From Planctomycetota bacterium (GTDB lineage: Bacteria > Planctomycetota > Phycisphaerae > WQYP01), in contig JAJYDW010000017.1 in NCBI GenBank assembly GCA_021790385.1, positions 1 through 57,192 on the forward strand: 57,192 nt of DNA, read 5' to 3'. Made by a program: the position numbers and the translations under genes. Under the pieces are notes generated by a model that made no database searches, had not been told where the DNA came from, and saw only the letters and a program-made list of their open reading frames with translations. Positions within the stretch are counted from its first letter, which is position 1, and every line of letters begins with the position of its first letter. Positions 1 through 9,802 of the stretch are shown here, in pieces.

Positions 1-17
1 CCGTCTTGCCCGTCAGC

Positions 18-46
18 AAAACGCCGCGTCCTGCGACGCGGCGTTT
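18..46 (-). terminator. Terminator-like hairpin downstream of tRNA-Ser
   Basis: A 12-bp perfect GC-rich stem (19-30 pairing with 35-46, loop CTGC) lies about 34 nt beyond the 3' end of the tRNA-Ser gene. Read on the minus strand the stem runs into TTTT, which fits an intrinsic terminator for the tRNA transcript. On the plus strand it is followed by only a short T-run. Confidence 0.6.
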
Positions 47-79
47 CTGGCCGGTGAACTCGACCAAATCTCCTTAAAG

Positions 80-166
80 CGGAGAGAGTGGGATTCGAAC
101 CCACGGTGGAGTTACCCCCACACACGACTTCCAATCGTGCTCCTTAAGCCACTCGGACATCTCTCC
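80..166 (-). tRNA. tRNA-Ser (anticodon GGA)
   Basis: Read on the minus strand this is a class II tRNA. The acceptor stem GGAGAGA pairs with TCTCTCC, the D-arm region is followed by an anticodon stem CACGA/TCGTG, and the loop TTGGAAG holds the anticodon GGA. A long variable arm typical of serine tRNAs and the T-arm GTGGGTTCGAATCCCAC follow. The discriminator base is G, as usual for tRNA-Ser, and no 3' CCA is encoded. It reads UCC and UCU codons. A good sigma-70 promoter lies just upstream and a hairpin terminator downstream, so it appears to be a monocistronic tRNA gene. Confidence 0.95.
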
Positions 167-196
167 AGCAAATGGCACTGCGGCCAACAGCAGTCC

Positions 197-225
197 AACA
201 TACAGACCGTAAAGAAATACGTCAA
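197..225 (-). promoter_or_regulatory. Sigma-70-like promoter of tRNA-Ser
   Basis: On the minus strand TTGACG (-35, 220-225) and TATGTT (-10, 197-202) are separated by exactly 17 bp. The predicted start is near 190, about 24 nt before the mature tRNA 5' end. Assigned from motif match and spacing only. Confidence 0.6.
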
Positions 226-275
226 TTGCCGCCGCGGTTTTCCTGCATTGCAGCATTGCACACTGCAACTGCAAC

Positions 276-305
276 TTGGTCCCTCCGGGTTGATTTGACT
301 ATAAT
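276..305 (+). promoter_or_regulatory. Possible promoter of the secreted TPR protein gene
   Basis: A perfect -10 hexamer TATAAT (300-305) is preceded at 18 bp by a weak -35 TTGGTC (276-281). The implied 5' UTR is about 70 nt and ends in a strong Shine-Dalgarno sequence. The -35 match is poor, so this is tentative. Confidence 0.4.
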
Positions 306-384
306 AATGACAGCGGTGCATGACCCGGATCGTGAATAGGATCTTGGTAGAAGCGATGTTACGCGGCTCCAAGGAGGTTCAACC

Positions 385-2082
385 ATGATTTCTCAACATG
401 GCCCAACCGTGCGAGCCTGGGCTGCACCTCTGGCGCTGGGCCTGTGCGTTGGGGTGATGGCGCTCTCCAGAACCGTCAGTTCCGCAGATCAGATATCTTT
501 AACCGGAAATCGGGTGGTTTCCGGCACGTTGTATCGCCAAGGTGATATGTACGTGATTCAACCGGATAAGGGGGCGGCTTTCAAGGTTCCTCTTGATGCC
601 GTAACCGGTATTGTGATGGGGCCGGCGGCCAATACGCCGGCCGCGGCCCAGCAGGCCTGGCAGACGCTGCAGGGCCAAATAACGCAATCATCGGATATTA
701 AAAAGATCATGGCGATGATCAGGGCGTATTTGAAAAAATACCCCCATTCACCAAGCATGGCAGCGGCACAGCAAACACTGGCCAAATACCGGCAAATTCA
801 GGCCAGGGGCTGGATCAAATTCGGCGGGCACTGGATTCCTTCAGAACGACGAAATCAAATGCTGGCGAGCTTGCAGGCGCAAACGGCCGCGGCACTAAGG
901 GCCCTCACCGCCGGACAATGGGCCAGGGCCCGCAGTCAAACTGCGGCGGTTTTGAAGGTTTTTCCCCAATTTTATGATGCGCTGATTGTCGATGGCGTGG
1001 CGCAATACCGCATGGGCAACATCCTCGCGGCCCGCCGCGATTTCCGTAACGCGGTGCAGGCCGCGCCGGATCATTCCGTCGGCTGGAACGATCTGGCTAT
1101 TGTCGCCTTCCGGCAGCGGCTGGAACCGGAAGCGCTGCGCGATTATACCAGCGCCTTGCCTCTGGCTGCCGGCAGCCGGATGCTGCTGGACAACATCGCC
1201 GCCGCCTTGCACAGTTATAAGCACTCGCGTAACACCGTGCTGTATAAAAATCTGGCGCGATCGTTTCATCTGGCGGATATGCAGATGCAAAAGCGAATGG
1301 CGCGATTTGGCCTGTACCGATACGGTGATACGTGGGTGACCAAAGCCCAGTTCCGGAAGTTGCGAAAACGCGTCCATGCGTATCACCAGGCCAAAGCCGC
1401 CCTGCAAACACAGTACAACACCGCACGCCGGGATCTGAACAATACCGAGCAGCAACTTCATCAGGTGTCTGTTCAGATCAGCAACCTGACCATCGAGATT
1501 GTGAATTTACAGGTACAGCAGCAATTTTATGCCACGCAGACCGGTGTGTATAACCTCGACACCCAGTTGCTGATTAACAATTATTCCACGCAGTTAAACG
1601 CCCAGCAGTCTCTGCAAACCAAATTGCTCCGGCAAAAAGATGCCATCATCGCCGCCATGCAGCGAATGCGTGGAATCGCCCGTAAAATGCAACGCCATCC
1701 GGTACAGATACAGTACACCGGCAACCAGCAATTGATGGTACCGACGGATTTGGTCCCACCTCACGCCCCCAAGCGGCCGGTACCCGCGGCCACCGGTTTT
1801 GTGCCGCAGCCGGGGCTGATCGGCTTGCCCGTGGTCTGGCAGTTGCCCGCATTGCCGCGACCCATTCCCGCCGCCGCGCTCGTACAGGACAATTCTTCGC
1901 TGCTTCCTGCGTATTATCCCGGGTTTTTCACGGTCGGGCCGGTATATCCGCCTTACCAGCCGCTGGGTTTTCCGTTTTGCCATCGGCGTTTCCGGGGCAA
2001 GCCGCTGTTTAACATGGGATCGCCCACGGGGCGCAGTGGCGATTGGAATGGTAAGGTGATGGTGTTGCCGCTGGGCAAGTAG
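385..2082 (+). CDS. Secreted TPR/coiled-coil protein with duplicated G-W motif
   Basis: A 565-residue exported protein of unknown function. The ATG at 385 follows AAGGAGG at ideal spacing. Residues 1-34 look like a signal peptide with a hydrophobic core ending near SSA. A small beta-rich segment (about 37-78) resembles short domains that planctomycete secreted proteins place before repeats. Residues 170-290 form helical TPR-like repeats, 325-440 a Gln-rich coiled coil, and 450-530 a Pro-rich tail. A short motif, G-[WL]-[IY]-[KR]-[FY]-G-x-x-W, occurs at 142-150 and again at 309-317, bracketing the TPR part. The periplasm or cell surface is the inferred location. It is probably transcribed alone, with a weak hairpin just past the stop. 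No enzyme motif is seen. A scaffold or adhesion role is possible but unsupported. Confidence 0.85.
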   Translation: MISQHGPTVRAWAAPLALGLCVGVMALSRTVSSADQISLTGNRVVSGTLYRQGDMYVIQPDKGAAFKVPLDAVTGIVMGPAANTPAAAQQAWQTLQGQITQSSDIKKIMAMIRAYLKKYPHSPSMAAAQQTLAKYRQIQARGWIKFGGHWIPSERRNQMLASLQAQTAAALRALTAGQWARARSQTAAVLKVFPQFYDALIVDGVAQYRMGNILAARRDFRNAVQAAPDHSVGWNDLAIVAFRQRLEPEALRDYTSALPLAAGSRMLLDNIAAALHSYKHSRNTVLYKNLARSFHLADMQMQKRMARFGLYRYGDTWVTKAQFRKLRKRVHAYHQAKAALQTQYNTARRDLNNTEQQLHQVSVQISNLTIEIVNLQVQQQFYATQTGVYNLDTQLLINNYSTQLNAQQSLQTKLLRQKDAIIAAMQRMRGIARKMQRHPVQIQYTGNQQLMVPTDLVPPHAPKRPVPAATGFVPQPGLIGLPVVWQLPALPRPIPAAALVQDNSSLLPAYYPGFFTVGPVYPPYQPLGFPFCHRRFRGKPLFNMGSPTGRSGDWNGKVMVLPLGK

Positions 2083-2097
2083 TGCTTGGCTCTTCCT

Positions 2098-2119
2098 GTA
2101 GCCGCAAAAGGACGGCTAC
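2098..2119 (+). terminator. Weak hairpin after the secreted TPR gene
   Basis: GTAGCCG (2098-2104) pairs with CGGCTAC (2113-2119) across an 8-nt loop. It starts 16 nt after the stop codon at 2082 and is followed by only three T residues. It may end transcription between this gene and the convergent YlbF-family gene. Confidence 0.35.
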
Positions 2120-2160
2120 GATTTCCACCGCACGAATGCCTAATCCCTTGGACTATGGGA

Positions 2161-2547
2161 TTAAATAATAATCTTGGAAACTGGATCTGGCCGGGCGATG
2201 GTGGAGGCTGGCTGCGTGATGCCGGCGCTGATTTCTTCTTGAACTTTGCGCATCAGCTCCATATATTCCGTTTGTGCCGCCATCAGCCGCTTGAGCAACG
2301 GATGAATCGCAATACTTTGCTGAAGCGACTGGGCTTTTTGCTTTTCGGCAATTTCAATGGGTTGCATGCTGGCTTCCTTGGCGGCCAGCGATTCCATCAG
2401 TTCATCAAATTGGCGCAGTAAATTTTTGGCCGCCAGGTCCAGATCCAGTTGCCGCACGATTTCCTGATAGGTCTTCATGGCCGGCTGGGTGGCGATGAGG
2501 TTGCCGAGTTTTCTGGCTTCGGCCAGTAATAGATCATGGTCGGGCAT
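2161..2547 (-). CDS. YlbF/YmcA-family protein
   Basis: A 128-residue, largely helical soluble protein matching the YlbF/YmcA (DUF964) family. Shared features are an N-terminal 'LLxEARKLGxLIA' type helix, a 'Y-Q-E-x-x-R-Q-L-D-x-D-x-x-A-K-x-L-L-x-x-F' segment, a charged middle and a second helix pair rich in Gln and Glu. In Bacillus, members bind RNase Y as the Y-complex and influence mRNA maturation, competence and biofilm formation. Whether that role holds here is inference. The ATG at 2547 follows AAGGAG at 6 nt. It is divergent from atpC. A TATACT hexamer at 2601-2606 (minus strand) could be its -10, but no convincing -35 accompanies it. Confidence 0.8.
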   Translation of the reverse strand: MPDHDLLLAEARKLGNLIATQPAMKTYQEIVRQLDLDLAAKNLLRQFDELMESLAAKEASMQPIEIAEKQKAQSLQQSIAIHPLLKRLMAAQTEYMELMRKVQEEISAGITQPASTIARPDPVSKIII

Positions 2548-2774
2548 TGCATTCTCCTTGTGAACCGTATGGACCTCGGCGCTGCCGAAATTACAGCGGC
2601 AGTATAACGGCCCACGCCTGTGGCGGCCAGCCGATTATCGGGCGGTAACGCCTGCCGCAATTACAGCCGGGGCGCGGTTGCGATCCGGCAAGGCTCAAAC
2701 CGCCCGGTCGGCGGTGGCAGATTTAAGCGTTTTTGGTTATGCTGGCGGCTTGTTTGGCGTAGAGGATTAACAGC

Positions 2775-3173
2775 ATGGCGTTTACTCCATTTAAGGCCGC
2801 AGTGGCCACTCCCGATGCACTGGTTTTTGACGGGGAGGTGACCATGGTTATTTTACCCGCACACGATGGCGGCCTGGGCGTGCTGAACCGGCATGCTTCG
2901 TTTGTAACCCGTCTGGGCGTTGGCCTTTTGAAGTTGGATATGGGTATGGAGAGTACCCGCTTTATTGTCAACGGCGGTTACGCTCAGATGCGCGATAACG
3001 TCCTTAACATTGTCGCCGAAGAAGCACTGCCCGAAAAACAGATTACCGCGGAATTCGTGGCCCGGGAAAGAGCAAAAGCGGAAACCCTCGGCCAGGACAC
3101 GCCGGACATGGCCGTGCGGCGTCGATTGGCGCTGGACCGTGTGGCCGCCATGGACATGTTGCTGGAAGCTTAA
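2775..3173 (+). CDS. atpC: F1Fo ATP synthase epsilon subunit
   Basis: A 132-residue protein with the epsilon-subunit layout: an N-terminal beta-sandwich (about 1-85; 'ATPDALVFDGEV', 'ILPAHDGGLGVLNRHA', 'FIVNGGYAQMRDNVLNIVAEEA') followed by a two-helix C-terminal domain (about 90-130). Epsilon sits on the gamma stalk of F1, couples rotation to catalysis and can inhibit ATP hydrolysis. The length is normal for the family. The ATG at 2775 has an AGAGG upstream. The gene is normally the last of an atp operon, directly behind atpD, but here it stands alone between a ylbF-type gene and an MCE gene, with no other ATP synthase subunit in the window. Confidence 0.92.
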   Translation: MAFTPFKAAVATPDALVFDGEVTMVILPAHDGGLGVLNRHASFVTRLGVGLLKLDMGMESTRFIVNGGYAQMRDNVLNIVAEEALPEKQITAEFVARERAKAETLGQDTPDMAVRRRLALDRVAAMDMLLEA

Positions 3174-3245
3174 ATAGAACCCGCATCACGCTGCTGTGTT
3201 TGCCCACGGGCGTCTGCGGTGGGGCCTGTCACGGCCAAGACAAAC

Positions 3246-3265
3246 CCATGCAGATTCCGGCATGG
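3246..3265. terminator. Hairpin between convergent atpC and MCE genes
   Basis: CCATGC (3246-3251) pairs with GCATGG (3260-3265), and an outer ACAA/TTGT pair extends the stem. It lies between the convergent stops of atpC and the MCE gene and could serve both. T-runs are short on either strand. Confidence 0.35.
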
Positions 3266-3270
3266 TCTTG

Positions 3271-4326
3271 TTAAAAATGCAGGTTTAATTTCACGCCATT
3301 GGCCTGTATTTGCTTCACCAGCGCATGCAAGTCGTTGGCCGTACCCTTGAGTTCGTGGGTCAAATCCAGCAGAGAGTTATACAACCGCGGATCTTTCACG
3401 AAGCGCCCGGCAGTTCCGTGCCCGGCGGCGATGGCCTGGGTAATTGTATCCAGATGCTCCAGCAAATCCGTCAAATGCACGCTCACGGCGGCAATCCTGC
3501 GTTGTGTGCTTCGGGCCGCTTTCCCCACGTTGGCTGCGGCATGATTGGCGCTGGCCAGCACGGTGTTGGCGCGGGTAACGGTCCCGTTGAGTCTGGTTAG
3601 AATGGCCTTAAGTTCCTTCGATGAGGCTGCGGCATTGGCCACAATCTCCCGGACTTGCGCCTGCAGTTTCTGATCCGCCATCAGGCGGTTAAAGGACTGG
3701 ATGGTCACATTCAGCCGCTGCACCAGGGCGCTCAGGTTGCCAAGGTTGGCGGAAGAGGCGGCTTGTCCGGCGGCCTGAGCGGCGGTTAACTTCACCGGCT
3801 TGAGCAGCGTGTGCAGGTCATCGGCAACGCGATCAAGCCTTTTACTGAGCCGGCCAAAGTCAATTTTCAGGGAGGTAAAATCCGTCGCCACGGACTGGGG
3901 AATAAGACTGGAACTGGCCGTGGAACCCTGAATGATGGCTGTGCCATCCTTAGGCAGATTGGTGGGGGCGGTCGGCTGGGGCACCCACAGTGCCACGTAG
4001 GATGTACCGATCGTGCGGGTGTCGATCTTGGCGCTGGTGTTGGTGGGCAGCGTGTATTTCTGATAGATGGATAACCTGATGTCCGCATTGGCATAATGCT
4101 GCGGCAGGAAAACGTCTGAAACCGTTCCCACCGTTACGCCGTTGAGACTTACCACATCGCCGGAAGACAGCCCGGCGGCATTGGGGGCGACAACGGTTAC
4201 GCGATACGGTGCGTTAGGCCCCAGCGCCGGAAGTTTCCCGAGAAAAAATATTCCCAGGACAAAAGCCGCGGCCGCGACAATAAATGTCAGGCCAACAATA
4301 ATGTTCCGGGGTCGATCTTTAAGCAT
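3271..4326 (-). CDS. MCE/MlaD-family lipid-transport protein
   Basis: A 351-residue protein with one N-terminal transmembrane anchor (about 9-29) followed by an MCE domain (about 38-120) carrying 'APNAAGLSSGDVVSLNGVTVGTV'. A long, mostly helical Ala/Asn/Leu-rich part (about 150-350) may form the tube or coiled coil seen in MCE proteins. Members bind phospholipid or other hydrophobic substrates in the periplasm and hand them to a permease-ATPase pair (MlaE/MlaF). The start at 4326 was chosen because AAAGGTGG precedes that ATG and the anchor follows directly. An upstream ATG at 4443 would add 39 residues unlike the family. No permease or ATPase gene lies nearby. Confidence 0.85.
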   Translation of the reverse strand: MLKDRPRNIIVGLTFIVAAAAFVLGIFFLGKLPALGPNAPYRVTVVAPNAAGLSSGDVVSLNGVTVGTVSDVFLPQHYANADIRLSIYQKYTLPTNTSAKIDTRTIGTSYVALWVPQPTAPTNLPKDGTAIIQGSTASSSLIPQSVATDFTSLKIDFGRLSKRLDRVADDLHTLLKPVKLTAAQAAGQAASSANLGNLSALVQRLNVTIQSFNRLMADQKLQAQVREIVANAAASSKELKAILTRLNGTVTRANTVLASANHAAANVGKAARSTQRRIAAVSVHLTDLLEHLDTITQAIAAGHGTAGRFVKDPRLYNSLLDLTHELKGTANDLHALVKQIQANGVKLNLHF

Positions 4327-4389
4327 GCCGCCACCTTTAACCGCTTTTGCGCTTTGGTCTCTTCGACCGGCCAAGCGAAGCCAACATAG

Positions 4390-4418
4390 TATATAGTTTC
4401 GCCGCAATGGCGTTTCAA
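4390..4418 (-). promoter_or_regulatory. Promoter of the MCE gene
   Basis: On the minus strand TTGAAA (4413-4418) and TATATA (4390-4395) are separated by 17 bp, and TATACT overlaps two bases further on. The 5' UTR would be about 60 nt. The rest of the 4327-4634 gap shows nothing else I can support. Confidence 0.5.
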
Positions 4419-4634
4419 GGCAACCAGATGAGGCTCTTGTCAATATCCGATGACGGCTTTAGCGGCTGTCAGGAAATAAAGTGTATGCATACGGCGCAGG
4501 CATTTTGGCGGCCGGTGAGGTCCAATAACGTGGCCTGCTCAGGGACGCTACCGGTCCATTGAGAGGGGGATAATGCTGCGATCACTAAAATGCCGATGAC
4601 ACCAGCAGCAGAGAGGTCGCGGAAGAGAGAGTCT

Positions 4635-5129
4635 ATGGCCTTGTGTATTGATACCAAGATGTTGGGCACCATCATGCCGCATATCCAGTGCTGGTTTGCG
4701 GACGAACAGCGCTCCATTCTGGATAGAGGCGTGCCGCTTTCGGCGGCGCAGACTCAGGATGCCTGCCTGGCGGGAATCCGCCGGCCGGAACAGATTCGTC
4801 TGCAGTTGGTAGACCAACTGCGCGTCCATCGCGCAAGATTGATGAGGAAACTTGCGCCGGACCTGGAACTGATTCGTCCCAACACCAAAGCGATGACCTT
4901 TGGTTACGGAATTTATCTTTTGCGCAAGCACCAGAATGATCGTCCCGCACTGGTGCATCACTTTGTCCATGTAGCGCAGATGGAGAAACTGGGAGGCGTA
5001 AATGAATATATTGACGTGTATATTAAAAACTGCATTTCTTTCGGCTATGCCAACGCCCCGCTGGAGATCCAGGCCCGGGCGGTGACTGCCCGCATTCTCA
5101 AAAACGCACGACGGGTGCACGCGGCCTGA
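4635..5129 (+). CDS. Degenerate HEXXH-type protein, unknown function
   Basis: A 164-residue protein resembling a family of short uncharacterised bacterial proteins whose central motif normally reads HELVH-x-AQ, followed by a 'LGG...YL..C...GY..APLE.EA' block. Here the equivalent is H108-H109-F110-V111-H112 followed by VAQ, then LGG at 119-121 and 'GYANAPLEIQA' near 137-147. The two zinc-ligand histidines are kept, but the catalytic glutamate position holds His, so proteolysis is unlikely. No signal peptide or membrane helix is seen. The start at 4635 has a purine-rich GGAAGAGAGAG upstream. An ATG at 4590 is the alternative. Family assignment is from memory of the motif pattern and is moderately sure. 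Confidence 0.7.
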   Translation: MALCIDTKMLGTIMPHIQCWFADEQRSILDRGVPLSAAQTQDACLAGIRRPEQIRLQLVDQLRVHRARLMRKLAPDLELIRPNTKAMTFGYGIYLLRKHQNDRPALVHHFVHVAQMEKLGGVNEYIDVYIKNCISFGYANAPLEIQARAVTARILKNARRVHAA

Positions 5130-5350
5130 GTGAAAATTGGAGAGATGCTCCGGAACCCGTGGCCGCTTGGACCACTACTGGCACCGCGTCAATTCCGCCC
5201 CTTTGGCGGCTGGCGAGGTGACTTATAATTCTCTTCCTTCACGAGGCCAGGCAGTACCCCCTACTGACAGCAGACACCCCTTAAGCCCACTGCGCCACGG
5301 CCCGCCAAAGCGGACATTTTAACTTTGGTTTGACACAGACTTTTGGCCAG

Positions 5351-5379
5351 TTGACCTGACTGCTGCCGACGGTTAAGAT
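5351..5379 (+). promoter_or_regulatory. Promoter of rpsB
   Basis: TTGACC (5351-5356) and TAAGAT (5374-5379) are spaced by 17 bp. The predicted start near 5386 gives a leader of about 155 nt before rpsB. A second TATAAT at 5224-5229 with a poorer -35 could be an additional upstream promoter. Confidence 0.55.
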
Positions 5380-5443
5380 AAGAGGTCTTGGCTGGATGTC
5401 GAAGGAGTTCCGGGGCGTTGCCCGGATCGCGGCATAGCTTATT

Positions 5444-5477
5444 TTATGTGTCGGCGTTTTGTCGCCGACACACATAA
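5444..5477 (+). promoter_or_regulatory. Long leader hairpin upstream of rpsB
   Basis: TTATGTGTCGGCG (5444-5456) pairs with CGCCGACACACATAA (5463-5477) across a 6-nt loop, with a 2-nt bulge on the 3' arm. It lies in the predicted rpsB leader, 64 nt before the ATG, and has no following T-run, so it is not a standard terminator. Ribosomal protein leaders often carry autoregulatory structures. That role here is inference. The rest of 5130-5540 contains only the promoter elements noted. Confidence 0.45.
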
Positions 5478-5540
5478 GCGGTGGTAAGAAGCTTCGCCAG
5501 CCGGCTTCCGAGATCGCTGTTATAACCCGGGGGTTTTCTA

Positions 5541-6452
5541 ATGGCCAACCAGCAATTGGTTCGGGAACTTGTTGATTCGGGCATTCACTTTGGTCATCGC
5601 ACCAGCCGATGGTGTCCGAAAATGAAGCCGTATATCTACGGCAAGCGTAATTTAATTCACATTATTGACGTTCGCGAAACGCTCAAGGGCATTATCGCCG
5701 CACAGCGGTTTTTAGGGCGTCTGGTCGGTGGCGGCCGGGATGTGCTGTTTGTAGGCACTAAACGTCAGGCGCGGGCGGTGATTGACGATGTAGCTAAACA
5801 AACTGGGATGCCAGTGGTTACGGAACGCTGGCTTGGCGGCATACTTACCAACTTTCGCACTATTCGTTCGCGGCTGCAACGGTTGCAGGAACTGGAACAG
5901 ATTCTGGAATCGCCGGATGTGAGCAAAAAATATTCCAAGAAAATGGAATCGGGCTTGAAACGGGAATATCGGAAAATACTCCGTAACCTTGCCGGCATTC
6001 GCAACATGGAACGCCTGCCGGGGGCCTTGTGCGTGGTGGATGTCAAACGCGAAGCCAACGCCATATTGGAAGCCCGGAAGCTGGGCATTCCCGTCATCGG
6101 TCTTATCGATACCGACAGCGATCCGGACATGGTGGATATTGCCATTCCGGGCAATGATGATGCCATGCGTGCGATTGACCTGGTGATGAAAGAACTTTCG
6201 GCGGCGGTGCTTGAAGGTAAGGCCGGTCGCATTGCCCAGGAAGAGCAGGACAAACTCCAGCAACAAAATAGGCCTGAGCGGTCAGACCGCCGGCGTCGGA
6301 CGACATCGTCGCAAGCCGCCGAGGCCTTGAATGCGCAAAGCGATGAAAAGTCGGTTCCACAAGCCGCTACGGCGGAAGGGACCGGGTCTATGCCGGTGCG
6401 TGGCGGCGCAACGGGCCAGTCTTCGCTGGCTCCCGCTGCTCCGGTGGGATGA
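5541..6452 (+). CDS. rpsB: 30S ribosomal protein S2 (uS2)
   Basis: A 303-residue protein with unmistakable S2 sequence: 'LVDSGIHFGHRTSRWCPKMKPYIYG' at the N-terminus, 'FVGTKRQARAVI', 'ERWLGGILTNF' and 'VIGLIDTDSDPDMVDIAIPGNDDAMRAI'. S2 binds the 30S head-body junction together with S1 and is needed for translation initiation. The conserved core ends near residue 235. The last 65 or so residues form a low-complexity tail rich in Gln, Arg, Ser and Ala, making the protein longer than the roughly 240 residues common in bacteria. The usual downstream partner tsf is absent. A PAP2 phosphatase gene follows instead. The ATG at 5541 is preceded by GGGGG. Confidence 0.97.
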   Translation: MANQQLVRELVDSGIHFGHRTSRWCPKMKPYIYGKRNLIHIIDVRETLKGIIAAQRFLGRLVGGGRDVLFVGTKRQARAVIDDVAKQTGMPVVTERWLGGILTNFRTIRSRLQRLQELEQILESPDVSKKYSKKMESGLKREYRKILRNLAGIRNMERLPGALCVVDVKREANAILEARKLGIPVIGLIDTDSDPDMVDIAIPGNDDAMRAIDLVMKELSAAVLEGKAGRIAQEEQDKLQQQNRPERSDRRRRTTSSQAAEALNAQSDEKSVPQAATAEGTGSMPVRGGATGQSSLAPAAPVG

Positions 6453-6456
6453 TGTG

Positions 6457-6482
6457 GACCGCACCGTGAGCGGTGATCGGTC
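6457..6482 (+). terminator. Hairpin just after rpsB
   Basis: GACCG-CACCG (6457-6466), a TGAG loop, then CGGTG-AT-CGGTC (6471-6482) form a 10-bp stem with a 2-nt bulge, starting 5 nt after the rpsB stop. There is no T-tract, so it may stabilise the mRNA 3' end or attenuate read-through rather than act as a classical terminator. Confidence 0.4.
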
Positions 6483-6606
6483 GTAGCAGACAGTGGGCAT
6501 AAGGATTAAACGCGGCCCGATTCGGCAGAGGCGGTCGTCGACAGCCGGGTGAGGCCACAAGACCGGCATGGCTGCACCAGGCGTGATGTTAGCAAGGTAT
6601 AGCTGC

Positions 6607-7548
6607 ATGAAACCGCAGGATGCACAGAAACAATCGTGGTCGCTGCGGCATCCAGTCCTGAAAAAAAATCTGATCATCTTAGCCCTTGTTCTGGTAGCGG
6701 AAGTAGCACTGCTGAGTTTTAACGCCCGGTTGGATACCATGGCCTGGCGTGCCACACGCTGGTTCATGGGCAATCAGGCACCGTACAACTGGGACAAAGT
6801 CAAGGAAAACCCGAAGCTCCATCCGCATGCGCCATGGTGGAGAACCGTTACGCCGCCGCTGCATTCGCACGTGTATCATAACAGTGAAAATCTCTGGCGG
6901 ATTTTGCGTGATGTCGGCGAGCCGGAGGAAGTAATTTTCGTCGCGGCCGTGCTGCTCTGGTACGATCCGGCGGGCTGGAAAGCCGCGGTGATGCTTATTG
7001 CGGGAGTGCTGGGTGCGGGCGGCGTTTCTGCGGTCATCAAACCGCTGGTGGGGCGTTTGCGTCCGATTGGGTATTTGAATACGGGCATATTTGTCCATGA
7101 GCATGGTTTTTTATTCCACTGGACTCAGCAGGGCTGGAAGCTGGTGCACTCTACCGCCCATCTTGGTGCAGCCGCCTTAAGCCGGCTGGCTACCGCCTGG
7201 CAAAGTCTGCCCACTGGCCACACCAACAACGGTCTGAGCTTATTTGAACCTATGCGCAATTTCATCAATCAGGTCGATTTAAGCTTCCCCAGCGGTCATG
7301 CCACAGCAGCATTTGCCATGGCCGCGGTGATGATTTATCTTTCGCCCCGCGGGCGCATCTTGTTTCTGATCGTGGCCTGGGGCACGGCGTTTTCACGTAT
7401 GGTCATGCAGGCCCATTTTTACAGCGATATCATCGCCGGTTCCACCATCGGCTGGTTTGTGGGTTTTGGCATTACCATCTGGCTGGGTGAGCGGTTGGGG
7501 GTATCGCAGCGCCACTGGCCGCCGACTGGCGAAAAAAGTTTGGCCTGA
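6607..7548 (+). CDS. PAP2-family membrane phosphatase
   Basis: A 313-residue integral membrane protein with all three phosphatidic-acid-phosphatase type 2 motifs: K145-x6-R152-P153 ('KPLVGRLRP'), P228-S-G-H231 ('FPSGHATAAF') and S263-R264-x5-H270-x3-D274 ('SRMVMQAHFYSD'). About five to six hydrophobic helices are visible. Enzymes of this class dephosphorylate lipid phosphates such as phosphatidate or undecaprenyl pyrophosphate on the outer face of the membrane. The exact substrate cannot be told from sequence. An insertion of about 70 residues separates motifs 1 and 2. The start at 6607 is preceded by AAGG. An ATG at 6568 is possible. It follows rpsB at 154 nt and may be separately transcribed. 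Confidence 0.88.
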   Translation: MKPQDAQKQSWSLRHPVLKKNLIILALVLVAEVALLSFNARLDTMAWRATRWFMGNQAPYNWDKVKENPKLHPHAPWWRTVTPPLHSHVYHNSENLWRILRDVGEPEEVIFVAAVLLWYDPAGWKAAVMLIAGVLGAGGVSAVIKPLVGRLRPIGYLNTGIFVHEHGFLFHWTQQGWKLVHSTAHLGAAALSRLATAWQSLPTGHTNNGLSLFEPMRNFINQVDLSFPSGHATAAFAMAAVMIYLSPRGRILFLIVAWGTAFSRMVMQAHFYSDIIAGSTIGWFVGFGITIWLGERLGVSQRHWPPTGEKSLA

Positions 7549-7642
7549 ATACCTCTCGTGAATTCGCAATCCGGATCTGTTGCAACGATAACCGCCGCAC
7601 CGGCCGGGCCAAGCCGAGGTTCTTCCAAGTTTGGTAAAAATC

Positions 7643-9632
<1,990 letters not shown>

Positions 9633-9691
9633 ATTAAATGCACCCAAATAAGGCCGTAGCAGAAGGCTCCGTGCGAACAATGCCGGGTGGT

Positions 9692-9720
9692 ACTATAAGC
9701 GGACCGGCGGGCATGCTCAA
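9692..9720 (-). promoter_or_regulatory. Promoter of the gmd-fcl operon
   Basis: Minus-strand TTGAGC (9715-9720) and TATAGT (9692-9697) with a 17-bp spacer. The predicted start near 9685 gives a leader of about 50 nt. Confidence 0.62.
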
Positions 9721-9802
9721 GCGGCGATGGCGGCGTGAGGCCGTGTGCAGCTGCGAGCGACAGGACATGTTTGCCATTATGCAAGCCTTCCGGGGAGGGT
9801 AC

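Noticed and set aside
4548..5120. A 190-codon minus-strand frame opposite the HHFVH protein
   Set aside because: The plus-strand frame carries the family-like motifs. The minus frame shows none.
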